From Allobosea sp. BK604 (GTDB taxonomy: Bacteria; Pseudomonadota; Alphaproteobacteria; Rhizobiales; Beijerinckiaceae): 64,000 nt of DNA. Below the pieces are notes generated by a model, which worked only from the letters and a program-made list of their open reading frames with translations, was not told the origin of the DNA and made no database searches. Location of the stretch: assembly GCF_004341515.1 (NCBI RefSeq), contig NZ_SLZF01000003.1, positions 124,001-188,000 of the forward strand, read 5' to 3'. The stretch's first letter is position 1. Every line of letters starts with the position of its first letter. Both the position numbers and the translations under genes were made by a program. Below are positions 36,616 to 44,747 of the stretch, one piece after another.

Positions 36616-37476
36616 TCAGCGCCGTGGCAATGTGATCGGCACCGTCTCCTCGTCCAGCAGCGGCACGCCGAAATCGAGCAGGATCGCATCGATATCGCCC
36701 TGTCTCTTGGCGATGATCTCGTTCAGCGTGTGCTTCCAGCCATCCTCCTGGTTGCGCACCCCGAACGTGATCCGATAAGCCATTCGCGGCCCGATCGTTT
36801 CCTTGAGCAGCGGCGTCACGGTCAGCGCTTCGCCGCCACGCCTGGCGAAATAGCCGCCGATCGGCCCCCACAGAATGCCGGCATCGATCTCCCCCGAGCG
36901 GATATCGGCGATCATCAGTTCGGCGGGAGAGTCGTAGCGCCGGTCGACGGTCAGCGGATAGGGCTTCGCCTTCTCCATGAGCCCGAGCATCGCCATGATG
37001 TTTCCGGGCGGTGTCCCCGCGACGATGCCGATACGCTTCCCCTTCAGGCGCTCATCCGCGAGCATTTTCACGCCATCGAGCCCCTGCCCCGGCCGAAAGA
37101 GCAGGACATAGCTCGAGCGGTAATAATGGTTGCTGTTGAGGACGAGATCGTCGCCCTGAGCATAGCCGATGATGAGATCGCAACGCTTGGCGAATAGCGT
37201 CTGGCGCACGAAACCCGTTGCCTGCGGAAACCAGGTATATTCGAGCGGGATCTTCAGCTCGTCCGCGACGAGCTCCGCGATCTTGTTCTCGAAGCCCTGC
37301 CGCGCCTCGTTGGAGAAGGGCAGATTGGCCGGATCGCTGCAGACCCGGAGAACCTCACGATTGACCAGATCGGCGCGGCCAGTCTCGGCCGCCGCGCTCA
37401 GGCTTGCTGCGGCGACGAGCACAAGCGCGCCAAAGATCAGCCGCAGACTGACACAGGCTGAACGAAGCACGTCCAC
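36616..37476 (-). CDS. xoxJ: XoxJ, periplasmic substrate-binding-like protein of lanthanide methanol oxidation
   Basis: This protein of about 286 residues belongs to the MoxJ/XoxJ subgroup of family 3 solute-binding proteins. Known XoxJ proteins are essential for XoxF function, probably as activation chaperones, rather than transport. The mature part begins near AETGRADLVNREVLRVCSDP, and SDPANLPFSNEARQGFENKI is typical. No ATG lies near the signal peptide; GTG at 37476 is chosen because it gives a normal signal sequence, with GTG 37470 and TTG 37509 as alternatives. The frame stays open into the repeat upstream, which is not believed coding. Follows xoxG after the repeat. Confidence 0.86.
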   Translation of the reverse strand: MDVLRSACVSLRLIFGALVLVAAASLSAAAETGRADLVNREVLRVCSDPANLPFSNEARQGFENKIAELVADELKIPLEYTWFPQATGFVRQTLFAKRCDLIIGYAQGDDLVLNSNHYYRSSYVLLFRPGQGLDGVKMLADERLKGKRIGIVAGTPPGNIMAMLGLMEKAKPYPLTVDRRYDSPAELMIADIRSGEIDAGILWGPIGGYFARRGGEALTVTPLLKETIGPRMAYRITFGVRNQEDGWKHTLNEIIAKRQGDIDAILLDFGVPLLDEETVPITLPRR

Positions 37477-37523
37477 CAGCGCTATCTTGGTCGCGAGGCC
37501 GGGCAACGAGCCGCTGCGTCCCG

Positions 37524-37631
37524 CTCTAGAGCATTTCCGCGTTTCTTCGAATCGCGAAAATACTCTAGGCTTTTGTTTTATCGCATTTTCTTCACGCGAA
37601 CCGGTACCCGCTTCGCTCGAAAATGCTCTAG
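37524..37631. repeat. GCATTTTCGAGCG repeat, copy 3 (full, inverted)
   Basis: This is a full copy in reverse orientation to that at 22693. The left end AGAGCATTTCCGCG and right end TTCGCTCGAAAATGCTCTAG pair over about 108 bases. It separates xoxG from xoxJ, and the right end supplies the TAG stop of xoxG (37628-37630). Confidence 0.75.
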
Positions 37632-38155
37632 GAACCCATGCAGGTCTTTTCATTCTGAATGGCCGTCTCCGGCTTTTCACCGCTGCGCTCAGGGCGCGAG
37701 CCGCGCGGCAACGCGCCATCGGCACGCGCCTTGAGGTAGACGTAGATGTCGTCGAGGTAGCACATGACATTGACGTTATCGCCAAGCGCCGGCATGACGC
37801 TCGTCTTGTCCGGGCGGTTCACCGTACGCCCGCCGGCCACGACCGCCATGAAGTCCTGATATTTCATCGTTTTCAGGGACTCGACCAGCCCCGGCGCATA
37901 GGACGAGCCCTCGCCCTCGGGACCGTGGCAGACATGGCATTCGGAGTGATAACGGCGGAAGCCTGAATAGGTGTACCAGTCGACCTTGCCATCAGCGGTG
38001 ATGTTGTAGGTCGGCTCGCCGTCCGCGGTCATCCATTTCCCGTCTTCCTCGGTCTTGGCCGGCTTTTTGTCCTGGGACGACCCGGAGGTCGCCACCAGAA
38101 GCACCGCCAACATGGCGAGATTTGCAAATGCGAAGCCGATGCCGAAGTGTTTCAC
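37628..38155 (-). CDS. xoxG: XoxG-type cytochrome c, electron acceptor of XoxF
   Basis: This 175-residue secreted c-type cytochrome has a signal peptide at residues 1-24 and one haem site CHVCH (Cys73, Cys76, His77). Two more cysteines near the C-terminus (VMCYLDD and KTCMGS) suit the four-cysteine methanol-metabolism cytochrome subgroup. It accepts electrons from PQQ in XoxF and passes them on to an oxidase chain. Start is GTG at 38155 with GGAGAGG upstream. It is 115 bases downstream of xoxF, with an intrinsic terminator in between. Its stop TAG is formed by the adjacent repeat. Confidence 0.9.
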   Translation of the reverse strand: MKHFGIGFAFANLAMLAVLLVATSGSSQDKKPAKTEEDGKWMTADGEPTYNITADGKVDWYTYSGFRRYHSECHVCHGPEGEGSSYAPGLVESLKTMKYQDFMAVVAGGRTVNRPDKTSVMPALGDNVNVMCYLDDIYVYLKARADGALPRGSRPERSGEKPETAIQNEKTCMGS

Positions 38156-38217
38156 TTTCAGCCTCTCCGGTAGTCCCCCGCCTGGCTGCCGTTAGCCGCG
38201 ATCGTGGGACGGACGTC

Positions 38218-38254
38218 AAAAAGGCCGGCGCAACCTTCTCAAGCCGCGCCGGCC
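38218..38254 (-). terminator. Intrinsic terminator between xoxF and xoxG
   Basis: On the minus strand, GGCCGGCGC (complement of 38246-38254) pairs perfectly with GCGCCGGCC (complement of 38223-38231) across a 14-base loop, and is followed at once by TTTTT (38222-38218). This is a textbook Rho-independent terminator 17 bases after the xoxF stop. It should stop most transcripts, letting only a fraction continue into xoxG and xoxJ. Confidence 0.85.
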
Positions 38255-38270
38255 GTCCGCCGCGTGTCGA

Positions 38271-40091
38271 TCACGGCAGCGTGAACACCGTCAGCGTGCC
38301 GCCGAGCGCGGTGTAGTCGCGCAATCCGGCATAGCCGCCGACCGCGCCGAGACCGTCGGTCGGGTTCGTCAGGCCAGCGGCGAGACCGATGCCGGCCCAG
38401 CCACCGATGCCCGACAGCACTGCGACATGCTGCTTGCCACCATGGCTATAGGTCATGACGTTGCCGATGATGCCGGAGGGCGTCTTGAACTTGAACAGTT
38501 CCTTGCCGTCCTTCTCGTCGACCGCCTTCAGATAGCCTTCCAGCGTGCCGTAGAACACCACGCCGCCGGCGGTCGTGAGCGCGCCCGACCAGACGGAGAA
38601 GGGCTCCTCCTTCGACCAGACGATCTTGCCCTCGCCAGCGTCCCACGCAATGAAATTACCCATTCCGCCATGGCTGCCGGGCGCGGGATACATCGACAGG
38701 GTCGCGCCGACATAGGGCTGACCGGCCGTGTAGGAGACGCGGAACGGCTCGTAGTCCATGCAGACATGGTTCGTCGGCACATAGAACAGGCCGGTACGCG
38801 GTGAGAATGCCGCCGGTTGCTGGTCCTTGGAGCCGAGCGCTGCCGGGCAGACACCCTTGGTGTTCTTGTCCTGGCCGGTCTGGAAGGTCGACATCGCCGG
38901 GACCACCTGCGGGCGGCCGAATTGCGGGCTGTTCTTGTCCATGACCACGCCGGTCGTCCAGTTGACCTTCGGATCGAATTTCTGCGCGACGAGCAATTCA
39001 CCGGTCACGCGATCGAGCGTGTAGCCCAAGCCGTTGCGGTCGAAATGCACGAGCGCCTTGCGGGGTTGGCCACCGACCGGGATGTCCGCAAGGATCATCT
39101 CGTTGACGCCGTCATAGTCCCATTCGTCGAAGGGCGTCATCTGGTAGGCCCATTTCGCCACGCCGGTATCGGCATCGCGGGCGAAGATCGTCATCGTCCA
39201 TTTCTGGTCGATCGGCTTGCCGTCGGCACCGGCCCGCTGCACCGGGTTCCAGGTCGAGGGATTGGCCGTGCCATAGAAGAACAGGTTGGTTTCCGGATCA
39301 TAGGAATACCAGCCCCAGGCCGTGCCGCCGCCGATCTTCCACTGATCGCCCGTCCAGGTCTTCAGCGAGGAATCCTTGCCCACCGGCTTGCCGAGCGAGG
39401 TGGTCTTCTCCGGATCGATCAGCATCTCGTTGTCCGGTCCGGTCGAGAAGGCCCGCCAGAGTTGCTTGCCGGTCTTCATGTCATAGGCGGTGACATGCCC
39501 GCGCACGCCGAATTCGGCGCCGGAAATCCCGACGATGACCTTGTCCTTCACCGGCAGGACGGTCGCGGTGTTGGTCTCCCCCTTCTTCGGGTCGCCATTG
39601 ACCGCTTTCCAGATCTCCTTGCCGGTCTTGGCGTCGAGCGCCACGACGGTGGTGTCGGCCTGATGGTGGAAGATCATGCCGTCAGCATAGGCGACGCCGC
39701 GATAGACCGTGTCGCAGCACATCACCGGGATGACCGATGGATCCTGCTTGGGCTCGTACTTCCAGATGATCTTGCCGTCCTGGGCCAGATCGAGCGCGTA
39801 GACGATGTTCGGGAACGGCGTGTGCACATACATCGTGTTGCCGATCACCAGCGGCGCGCCCTCGTGACCGCGCAGCACGCCGGTCGAGAAGGTCCACGCC
39901 ACCTTCATGTTCTTGACGTTATCTCGATTGATCTGGTCGAGCTTTGAATATCGCGTATTGGCGTAGTCGCCCGTCTGGATCGCCCACTGATTTGGATCCG
40001 ACGTTTGCTTGATCACATCAGGATTGGCTGATGCTTGTGTTGAAATGACTACGCCTGTTAACAAAGCGGCCGATTGGATGATCTTGCGCAT
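38271..40091 (-). CDS. xoxF: XoxF lanthanide-dependent PQQ methanol dehydrogenase
   Basis: This 606-residue periplasmic quinoprotein oxidises methanol (often onward to formate in vitro). Signal peptide residues 1-22 (ending SASA-type, TQASAN). Features of the eight-bladed propeller: vicinal disulfide Cys125-Cys126 over PQQ ([10 protein letters not shown]), candidate metal ligands Glu193 (GAEFGVRG) and Asn277 (YGTANPSTW), catalytic Asp325 and the extra Asp327 in [10 protein letters not shown]. Asp at the latter place, instead of Ala, marks lanthanide-dependent enzymes. Overall pattern is of the XoxF5 clade (inference). Start ATG 40091 has AGGAGG seven bases away. No mxaF or mxaI is in the window. 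First gene of the xoxF-G-J unit. Confidence 0.96.
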   Translation of the reverse strand: MRKIIQSAALLTGVVISTQASANPDVIKQTSDPNQWAIQTGDYANTRYSKLDQINRDNVKNMKVAWTFSTGVLRGHEGAPLVIGNTMYVHTPFPNIVYALDLAQDGKIIWKYEPKQDPSVIPVMCCDTVYRGVAYADGMIFHHQADTTVVALDAKTGKEIWKAVNGDPKKGETNTATVLPVKDKVIVGISGAEFGVRGHVTAYDMKTGKQLWRAFSTGPDNEMLIDPEKTTSLGKPVGKDSSLKTWTGDQWKIGGGTAWGWYSYDPETNLFFYGTANPSTWNPVQRAGADGKPIDQKWTMTIFARDADTGVAKWAYQMTPFDEWDYDGVNEMILADIPVGGQPRKALVHFDRNGLGYTLDRVTGELLVAQKFDPKVNWTTGVVMDKNSPQFGRPQVVPAMSTFQTGQDKNTKGVCPAALGSKDQQPAAFSPRTGLFYVPTNHVCMDYEPFRVSYTAGQPYVGATLSMYPAPGSHGGMGNFIAWDAGEGKIVWSKEEPFSVWSGALTTAGGVVFYGTLEGYLKAVDEKDGKELFKFKTPSGIIGNVMTYSHGGKQHVAVLSGIGGWAGIGLAAGLTNPTDGLGAVGGYAGLRDYTALGGTLTVFTLP

Positions 40092-40489
40092 GGCGTTCCT
40101 CCTGGCGTTTTGTTTGTATTGGGTAGCGCTCCATAGTATCACGGCAAGCCGCCGAAGCGTCCGAAGCGCTTGGGCACGCGTAGGGATCACGACTGTATCA
40201 ACGCCAAACGAGCGCCAGCCGCAGAAGCCGATTTCTATCTATGGGCGCATGGTGTAGGCCCTTTTTTTGAATTGGACAAGATCACAGCGTGACAACTCGT
40301 CGCATTTTCGCCTGAACTCGGCGAAAGCGCCTCCGACATCAAGCGATCCGTCACGATTACTGACCTATCAAAGAGCAGTCGCAACATTTTTTGCATCGCA
40401 CAATTTAATGGGAAGATCGGATAACTTGGTGATTTGCCAAGGTCAGAGCACGAAATGGCGACGATATCTTTTGCGTGCTACAAACGCTG
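40092..40489. promoter_or_regulatory. Divergent control region xoxF / relay hydrolase, with hairpin site
   Basis: This 398-base gene-free region is noticeably more AT-rich than its surroundings. It must contain the xoxF promoter and that of the plus-strand MBL/SoxYZ/pqq unit. The clearest element is a perfect 7-base inverted repeat: TTTCGCC (40306-40312), loop TGAACTC, GGCGAAA (40320-40326), a candidate regulator site. A T-run (40262-40268) lies nearby. No promoter boxes can be assigned with confidence. Confidence 0.5.
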
Positions 40490-41536
40490 ATGGTTGTCGC
40501 CTCGAAGCCATCAGGCCCGGATGCAGGTTTGCTCATAGGCGAGCCTGACGGGAATAGCCTCGCCAAGCCGCGACGGCGCAGGCAAATGCTCTTCGGCGCG
40601 ATACTGGGGCTGGCTCTGCTTGCGCTCGGCGCAGGCAATCCCGTGTTGCGGGCCAGTGCTCAGACCTCTCCTTCAGTCACTCCTCTCGAGGTCACCGAAA
40701 TCGCGCCCGGCGTTTTCGTGCATCAGGGCGCCTATGCCGTGTTCACGCCGTCGAACCGGGGCGATATCGCCAACCTGTCCTTCGTGATCGGTCGCGATGC
40801 GGTCGCCGTGATCGACACCGGCGGCAGTGCGGCCATCGGACAGGCCCTGCGCGCCGCGATCCGGGCGGTGACCGACAAGCCCATCCGTTACGTGATCAAC
40901 ACGCATATGCATCCCGACCACCTGTTCGGGAATGTTGCTTTCGCAGATGATCGGCCGGACTTCATCGGCCATCACAAGCTGGCGCGCGCACTGGCGACGC
41001 GAGCCGAGCGCTATCTCGCCATCAACGCCGAATTGCTGGGTCCGGAGGCCTTTGCCGGCACGCGACTGATCCCGCCGACGCGCGTGGTGCAGGATCGGCT
41101 CGTCATCGATCTCGGCGAGCGCGAGCTGATGCTGGAAGCGCAGCCGACGGCGCATACGGACAACGACCTGACAGTGCATGACAGCACGACCGGAACGCTT
41201 TTCCTCGGCGATCTCCTGTTCATGCGGCACATTCCGGCGCTCGACGGATCGATCCGCGGCTGGATGGAACTGATCAACCGGCTGGAGCAGATCCCGGCAA
41301 GGCGTGCCGTTCCCGGCCACGGTCCGCCCTCGGCGGCATGGCCGGAGGCGATCCAGCCGCAGAAGCTCTACCTGCAAAGAATTTCCACGGAGGTGCGGCG
41401 CATGATAAAACAGGGGCGATCGATTGCCGAGGCCGCCGCTACCGTCGGGCTCTCCGAGAAGGATGCCTGGCTCCTGTTCGACGAGTTCAACGCCCGCAAT
41501 GTGACGGCCGCGTTTGCCGAGCTCGAATGGGAATGA
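40490..41536 (+). CDS. Quinoprotein relay MBL-fold zinc hydrolase
   Basis: This protein of about 348 residues has a metallo-beta-lactamase fold. The zinc motif HMHPDH is present (YVINTHMHPDHLFGNVAF), with further ligands in AHTDND and GHGPPS. The N-terminus has an Arg-rich patch then a hydrophobic segment (MLFGAILGLALLALGAG), so it is exported or anchored. Start is uncertain: ATG 40490, GTG 40475 or ATG 40586 are possible, none with a strong ribosome site. It belongs to the SoxH-related hydrolases repeatedly linked to PQQ enzymes and the SoxYZ-like carrier gene that follows. Confidence 0.83.
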   Translation: MVVASKPSGPDAGLLIGEPDGNSLAKPRRRRQMLFGAILGLALLALGAGNPVLRASAQTSPSVTPLEVTEIAPGVFVHQGAYAVFTPSNRGDIANLSFVIGRDAVAVIDTGGSAAIGQALRAAIRAVTDKPIRYVINTHMHPDHLFGNVAFADDRPDFIGHHKLARALATRAERYLAINAELLGPEAFAGTRLIPPTRVVQDRLVIDLGERELMLEAQPTAHTDNDLTVHDSTTGTLFLGDLLFMRHIPALDGSIRGWMELINRLEQIPARRAVPGHGPPSAAWPEAIQPQKLYLQRISTEVRRMIKQGRSIAEAAATVGLSEKDAWLLFDEFNARNVTAAFAELEWE

Positions 41537-41569
41537 TCACGGCGCCCGGCGGATGACCCGGAGGATGCC

Positions 41570-42385
41570 ATGCCTGAGCTCATCGCCCGCCGCAGCGTCC
41601 TTGGCCTGGTCGGCGCCGCGCTGACCGGACTGCCGGCCATGCCGGCCTTCGCCTCCGAGGATCCCTGGCCTGGCCTCCATCAGGATGTGTTCCAGAACCG
41701 GCCGATCGTGGAAGATGGGCTGATCACGCTGGACGCGCCGATGCGTGCCGAGGACGCCGCACTCGTCCCGCTCACCGTGAAGGTCGCGCGCGACCAGGCC
41801 GCGCCGCCCAAATCCCTGACGCTGCTGATCGACAAGAACCCCGCGCCGGTCGTCGCCACTTTCTACTTCGGCGAAGGTTCCGGCGAGATCGAGCTGTCGA
41901 CCCGCGTGCGCATCGACGCCTATTCCAACGTGCGCGCCGTAGTCGAGACCGCCGATGGCGCACTGCATATGACCACGAAATACGTCAAGGCATCCGGCGG
42001 CTGCTCGGCACCGGCACTGAAGGACGCCGAACTCGCCGAGGCCGAGCTCGGCAAGATGCAGTTCCGGCAATTTGCAGCGGACATGCCGAGCTCGAGCTCG
42101 CGCGAGGCGCAGCTCATGATCCGGCATCCCAATCATTCCGGGCTGCAGATGGACCAGCTCACCGGCTATTACATCCCAGCCAAATTCATCACCGACCTCG
42201 AAGTGAAACGCGGCGATACGCTCGTCTTCCGCATGGAGGGCGGCATCTCGCTGAGCGCCGATCCCAATATCCGCTTCACTTTCCGGCCGGCAGGGTCCGG
42301 CGACGTCATAACGGCCCAGGCGAAGGATACCGATGGCCGCGTGCTGCGCGGCAGCTGGCCGGTCAAGAGCGGAAGCGAGATGTGA
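41570..42385 (+). CDS. Quinoprotein-associated SoxYZ-like carrier protein
   Basis: This 271-residue secreted protein is a fusion of SoxY- and SoxZ-like beta-sandwich domains. Signal peptide residues 1-29 (RRSVLGLVGAALTG). The SoxY part ends with KASGGCSAP (Cys145), like the GGCGG swinging arm of SoxY that carries sulfur intermediates; the SoxZ part follows (about 160-271). In PQQ clusters this carrier is thought to be part of an uncharacterised relay with the MBL hydrolase upstream. Good ribosome site (GGAGG). The stop overlaps the next gene's GTG start. Confidence 0.86.
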   Translation: MPELIARRSVLGLVGAALTGLPAMPAFASEDPWPGLHQDVFQNRPIVEDGLITLDAPMRAEDAALVPLTVKVARDQAAPPKSLTLLIDKNPAPVVATFYFGEGSGEIELSTRVRIDAYSNVRAVVETADGALHMTTKYVKASGGCSAPALKDAELAEAELGKMQFRQFAADMPSSSSREAQLMIRHPNHSGLQMDQLTGYYIPAKFITDLEVKRGDTLVFRMEGGISLSADPNIRFTFRPAGSGDVITAQAKDTDGRVLRGSWPVKSGSEM

Positions 42386-43206
42386 TCGCCCGACATGTTC
42401 GGCCTCTCCGACACGTCCTCGAAGCAGCCGCGTTCGCCGCTCTCGCTCTGCTATCTGCGCAAGTGCCGGCCTTCGCCGAAGCCAAGCTCACCGCTCGCGA
42501 GATCACGCAGCGCCTGTTCCAGCTCGCGCCGGGCGTGCGGGCCGATCTCGGTGGGCAGGATCTGCGCCGGCTCGATCTGAGCGGCCTCGATTTCCGGCGG
42601 GCACGGCTCGCCGGCAGCGATCTCTTCGGCACCGATCTCGTGCGTTCCAACCTGTCGGGCACCGATCTGCACGGCGCCCGGCTCGATCGCGCCGTCATCA
42701 TCGGCACCGATTTCAGCGATGCCGATCTCTCCGGTGCGACCTTGCTGCTGCCAACGGCAGTGTCGAGCCTGACCTATGACGCCAGCGAAGCGCCGCGCTT
42801 CCGCAATGCCAATCTGGCGGGCACCCGGATCGTCGCCCATCTCAGTGGCGCCGACCTGAGCGGCGCCAATCTGACCGCGGCTATTTTCAACCATGCCGAC
42901 ATGCGCGGAACGCTGATGACCACCCTGCGCACCGAGCTTTTTGGCTGCGACCTCACGCGCGCGATCCTGCGTAATGCCGACCTGACAGGCATCATCCTGC
43001 GCTTCGCCAAATTGCGCGAGGCCGATCTGACCGGTGCCTCGCTGATCAATGTCGATCTGTCCAAGGCCGATCTCACCGGCGCCGATGTGACGGGGGCCGA
43101 CCTGACCGGTGTCGATTTCGACGGCGCGATCCTGGTCGGCGTGAAAGGGCTCGACACCGCCAGGGGGCTTGCTCTGGCGCGCAATCTCGACAAGGCGGTA
43201 AGGTGA
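42382..43206 (+). CDS. Secreted pentapeptide-repeat protein
   Basis: This 274-residue protein contains about 25 pentapeptide repeats of the A(D/N)LxG type (ADLSGATL, ADLTGADV, ANLTAAIF and so on), which fold into a right-handed square beta-helix. Many such proteins are cytosolic DNA mimics, but this one has a clear signal peptide (residues about 12-33, AAAFAALALLSAQVPAFA), implying a periplasmic or surface role. It starts at GTG overlapping the SoxYZ-like stop. Its place in a methanol/PQQ unit is unusual; function unknown. Confidence 0.82.
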   Translation: MIARHVRPLRHVLEAAAFAALALLSAQVPAFAEAKLTAREITQRLFQLAPGVRADLGGQDLRRLDLSGLDFRRARLAGSDLFGTDLVRSNLSGTDLHGARLDRAVIIGTDFSDADLSGATLLLPTAVSSLTYDASEAPRFRNANLAGTRIVAHLSGADLSGANLTAAIFNHADMRGTLMTTLRTELFGCDLTRAILRNADLTGIILRFAKLREADLTGASLINVDLSKADLTGADVTGADLTGVDFDGAILVGVKGLDTARGLALARNLDKAVR

Positions 43207-43234
43207 CGCGTCGACTTCGTTGCGGAGCACGCCT

Positions 43235-43999
43235 GTGCTGTTGCTCGATCGGTCCGCTCGCCCTGCGCTGATTGCCGTCGCCGCTGCGGTGGCGGCTTTG
43301 CTTTGCGTCCGGCACAGCGGCGCCCAATCGCAGCAAAACGTCGATACGGCCCTCATCCTGGCGGTCGATGTCTCAAATTCGGTCGATGCCCTCCGTTACC
43401 GGCTGCAGGTCGAGGGCATTGCCGATGCGCTCGAAGATCCCGCCGTACAGGAGACGATCCTCGGCGGCGCGCACCAGTCGATCGCGGTCAGCGTCATCCT
43501 CTGGGCGGATCGGCCGAATCTTTCGATTCCATGGGTCAGGATCGCCAGCGCGGCCGATGCCGCCGCGCTGGCGGGCAAGGTGCGCCGGCTGGTCCGGCAG
43601 GACGGCGAATTCACCTGCGTGGCGCAAATGCTGCGCTTCGTCGCCGACAAGATCACGCCGCAGATCCCGGTGCAGGCGAGGCGCGTCGTGCTCGACGTGT
43701 CCGGCGACGGGCGGGAGAATTGCAACCCCGAGATCGCTCCCTCCGCGGTTCGCGACGACCTGGTCGCGATCGGCCTGACGGTCAACGGCCTGCCGATCCT
43801 GGAGGGAAGCCAGGCGGCGACGCTGGAGCGCTGGTATGGCGAGAACGTCATTGGCGGACCCGGCGCCTTTCTTTTGCCGGCACGCGGCTTCGAGGATTTC
43901 GGCCGCGCATTCAGGCAAAAATTCATGACGGAAATCAGTGGATTACCGATCGTGCCGATGACCGAGCCCGCTGGACTGAAGCCGCAGGTGCAACCGTGA
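43235..43999 (+). CDS. DUF1194 (VWA-like) secreted protein
   Basis: This 254-residue secreted protein has a von Willebrand A-type domain as in the DUF1194 family. The MIDAS motif DVSNS is at the start of the mature domain (ALILAVDVSNSVDALRY), with the later SGDGREN contributing further metal residues. Signal-like segment ALIAVAAAVAALLCV. GTG at 43235 is preferred since GGAG lies seven bases upstream; TTG at 43220 is an alternative. It joins the MBL/SoxYZ/pentapeptide unit just ahead of pqqA. A metal-dependent adhesion or assembly role is possible; unproven. Confidence 0.83.
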   Translation: MLLLDRSARPALIAVAAAVAALLCVRHSGAQSQQNVDTALILAVDVSNSVDALRYRLQVEGIADALEDPAVQETILGGAHQSIAVSVILWADRPNLSIPWVRIASAADAAALAGKVRRLVRQDGEFTCVAQMLRFVADKITPQIPVQARRVVLDVSGDGRENCNPEIAPSAVRDDLVAIGLTVNGLPILEGSQAATLERWYGENVIGGPGAFLLPARGFEDFGRAFRQKFMTEISGLPIVPMTEPAGLKPQVQP

Positions 44000-44083
44000 C
44001 ATACACCGCCGAAGACAGGTTCTTGATGCGGCAGGACGGCCAGCCCCTTTGCAACGGGCTCCCGGCGGGTGTAGGCTCCCCTC

Positions 44084-44101
44084 GCTTTCCTAAGCGAAAG
44101 C
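44084..44101. promoter_or_regulatory. Inverted repeat upstream of pqqA
   Basis: GCTTTC (44084-44089) and GAAAGC (44096-44101) form a 6-base stem with a 6-base loop, ending 25 bases before the pqqA start and just before its ribosome site (GGAG at 44114-44117). It may be an operator or an mRNA leader hairpin. Small, so moderate significance only. Confidence 0.35.
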
Positions 44102-44126
44102 TGGCCACGATCTGGAGATACCGATC

Positions 44127-44207
44127 ATGCGCAAGTGGAAAAAACCCGCGATCATTGAAGTGACGGTCGGCTGCGAAGTGACCTCCTACGCGCCGGCGCA
44201 GCTCTGA
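44127..44207 (+). CDS. pqqA: PqqA precursor peptide of PQQ
   Basis: This 26-residue peptide begins MRKWKKPAIIEVTVGCEVTS. The conserved Glu17 and Tyr21 (EVTSY), from which the PQQ skeleton is built, are in the exact E-x-x-x-Y spacing. PqqE joins Glu and Tyr by a carbon-carbon bond on the PqqD-bound peptide; PqqB and PqqC finish the cofactor. Ribosome site GGAG nine bases upstream. It is followed by a hairpin and a 234-base gap before pqqD, so it may be made in excess. Too short for ordinary gene finders. Confidence 0.95.
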   Translation: MRKWKKPAIIEVTVGCEVTSYAPAQL

Positions 44208-44441
44208 AGCGTTCGATCTAGGGTACGGTTTGCCGCCTGCGGCGGAATGCGGAGATTTATGCCCGCGTGAAGCCGCCGGGTGTCAAAATCACGATTGCCT
44301 CGCCTGGAAGATCATGGCGGGGAGCTGTGTTTTGCGTTTGCACGTGAACGCTCGCGCAGTTCACGCCGTGAAGTGCGTCTTCGCTCCGGCGATCGCCCTT
44401 CACGGCGCTTTTGCGCTTGATTGCAATGCGCGGGGCGCCAC
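44208..44441. other. Spacer between pqqA and pqqD with small hairpin
   Basis: The spacer has no convincing gene. CCGCC-TGC-GGCGG at about 44234-44246 is a tight GC hairpin soon after the pqqA stop, without a T tract. It could protect or partly terminate the short pqqA transcript, which is typically more abundant than the downstream message. The rest (including a 71-codon open frame) is not believed coding. Confidence 0.4.
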
Positions 44442-44747
44442 ATGACTGCTGAGACCACCCAGGATCTCGCGGCCCAGGATCTTGCGACGATTGTCCCGGC
44501 GCTTCCCCGCGGCGTCCGGCTGCGCTTTGACGAGGCCCGGCAGCAATGGTTCCTGCTCGGCCCCGAGCGTGTCTTCGAGCCCGACGAGACCGCGATCGAG
44601 ATCCTGCAGCGCATCGACGGCACGCGCAGTGTCGAGGCCATTGCCGAGGATCTGGCGACGAGATTCGAGGCCGACCGCGACGAAATCGCCGCCGACGTCA
44701 TGGCGTTCCTGCGCGGCCTGGCCAATCAGAGGATGATCGATCTGTGA
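44442..44747 (+). CDS. pqqD: PqqD peptide chaperone
   Basis: This 101-residue RiPP recognition protein binds PqqA and presents it to the radical SAM enzyme PqqE. The winged-helix pattern [20 protein letters not shown] followed by [17 protein letters not shown] is typical. The start at ATG 44442 is preferred over an in-frame upstream ATG at 44421. Its stop overlaps the GTG start of pqqE (GTGA), which ties the two together. No pqqC fusion is present, unlike some methylotrophs that have a PqqCD fusion. Confidence 0.92.
   Translation: MTAETTQDLAAQDLATIVPALPRGVRLRFDEARQQWFLLGPERVFEPDETAIEILQRIDGTRSVEAIAEDLATRFEADRDEIAADVMAFLRGLANQRMIDL

Noticed and set aside
37477..37785. N-terminal extension of xoxJ reading through the dispersed repeat
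   Set aside because: The translation is Ser/Arg-rich and crosses a repeat and the xoxG end; the signal peptide just downstream marks the real start.
44000..44126. Riboswitch in the pqqA leader
   Set aside because: Only small hairpins and a short direct repeat (GGCTCCC) are visible; no known riboswitch pattern.
44230..44445. 71-codon frame between pqqA and pqqD
   Set aside because: No ribosome site or family likeness; overlaps a hairpin and the pqqD start region.
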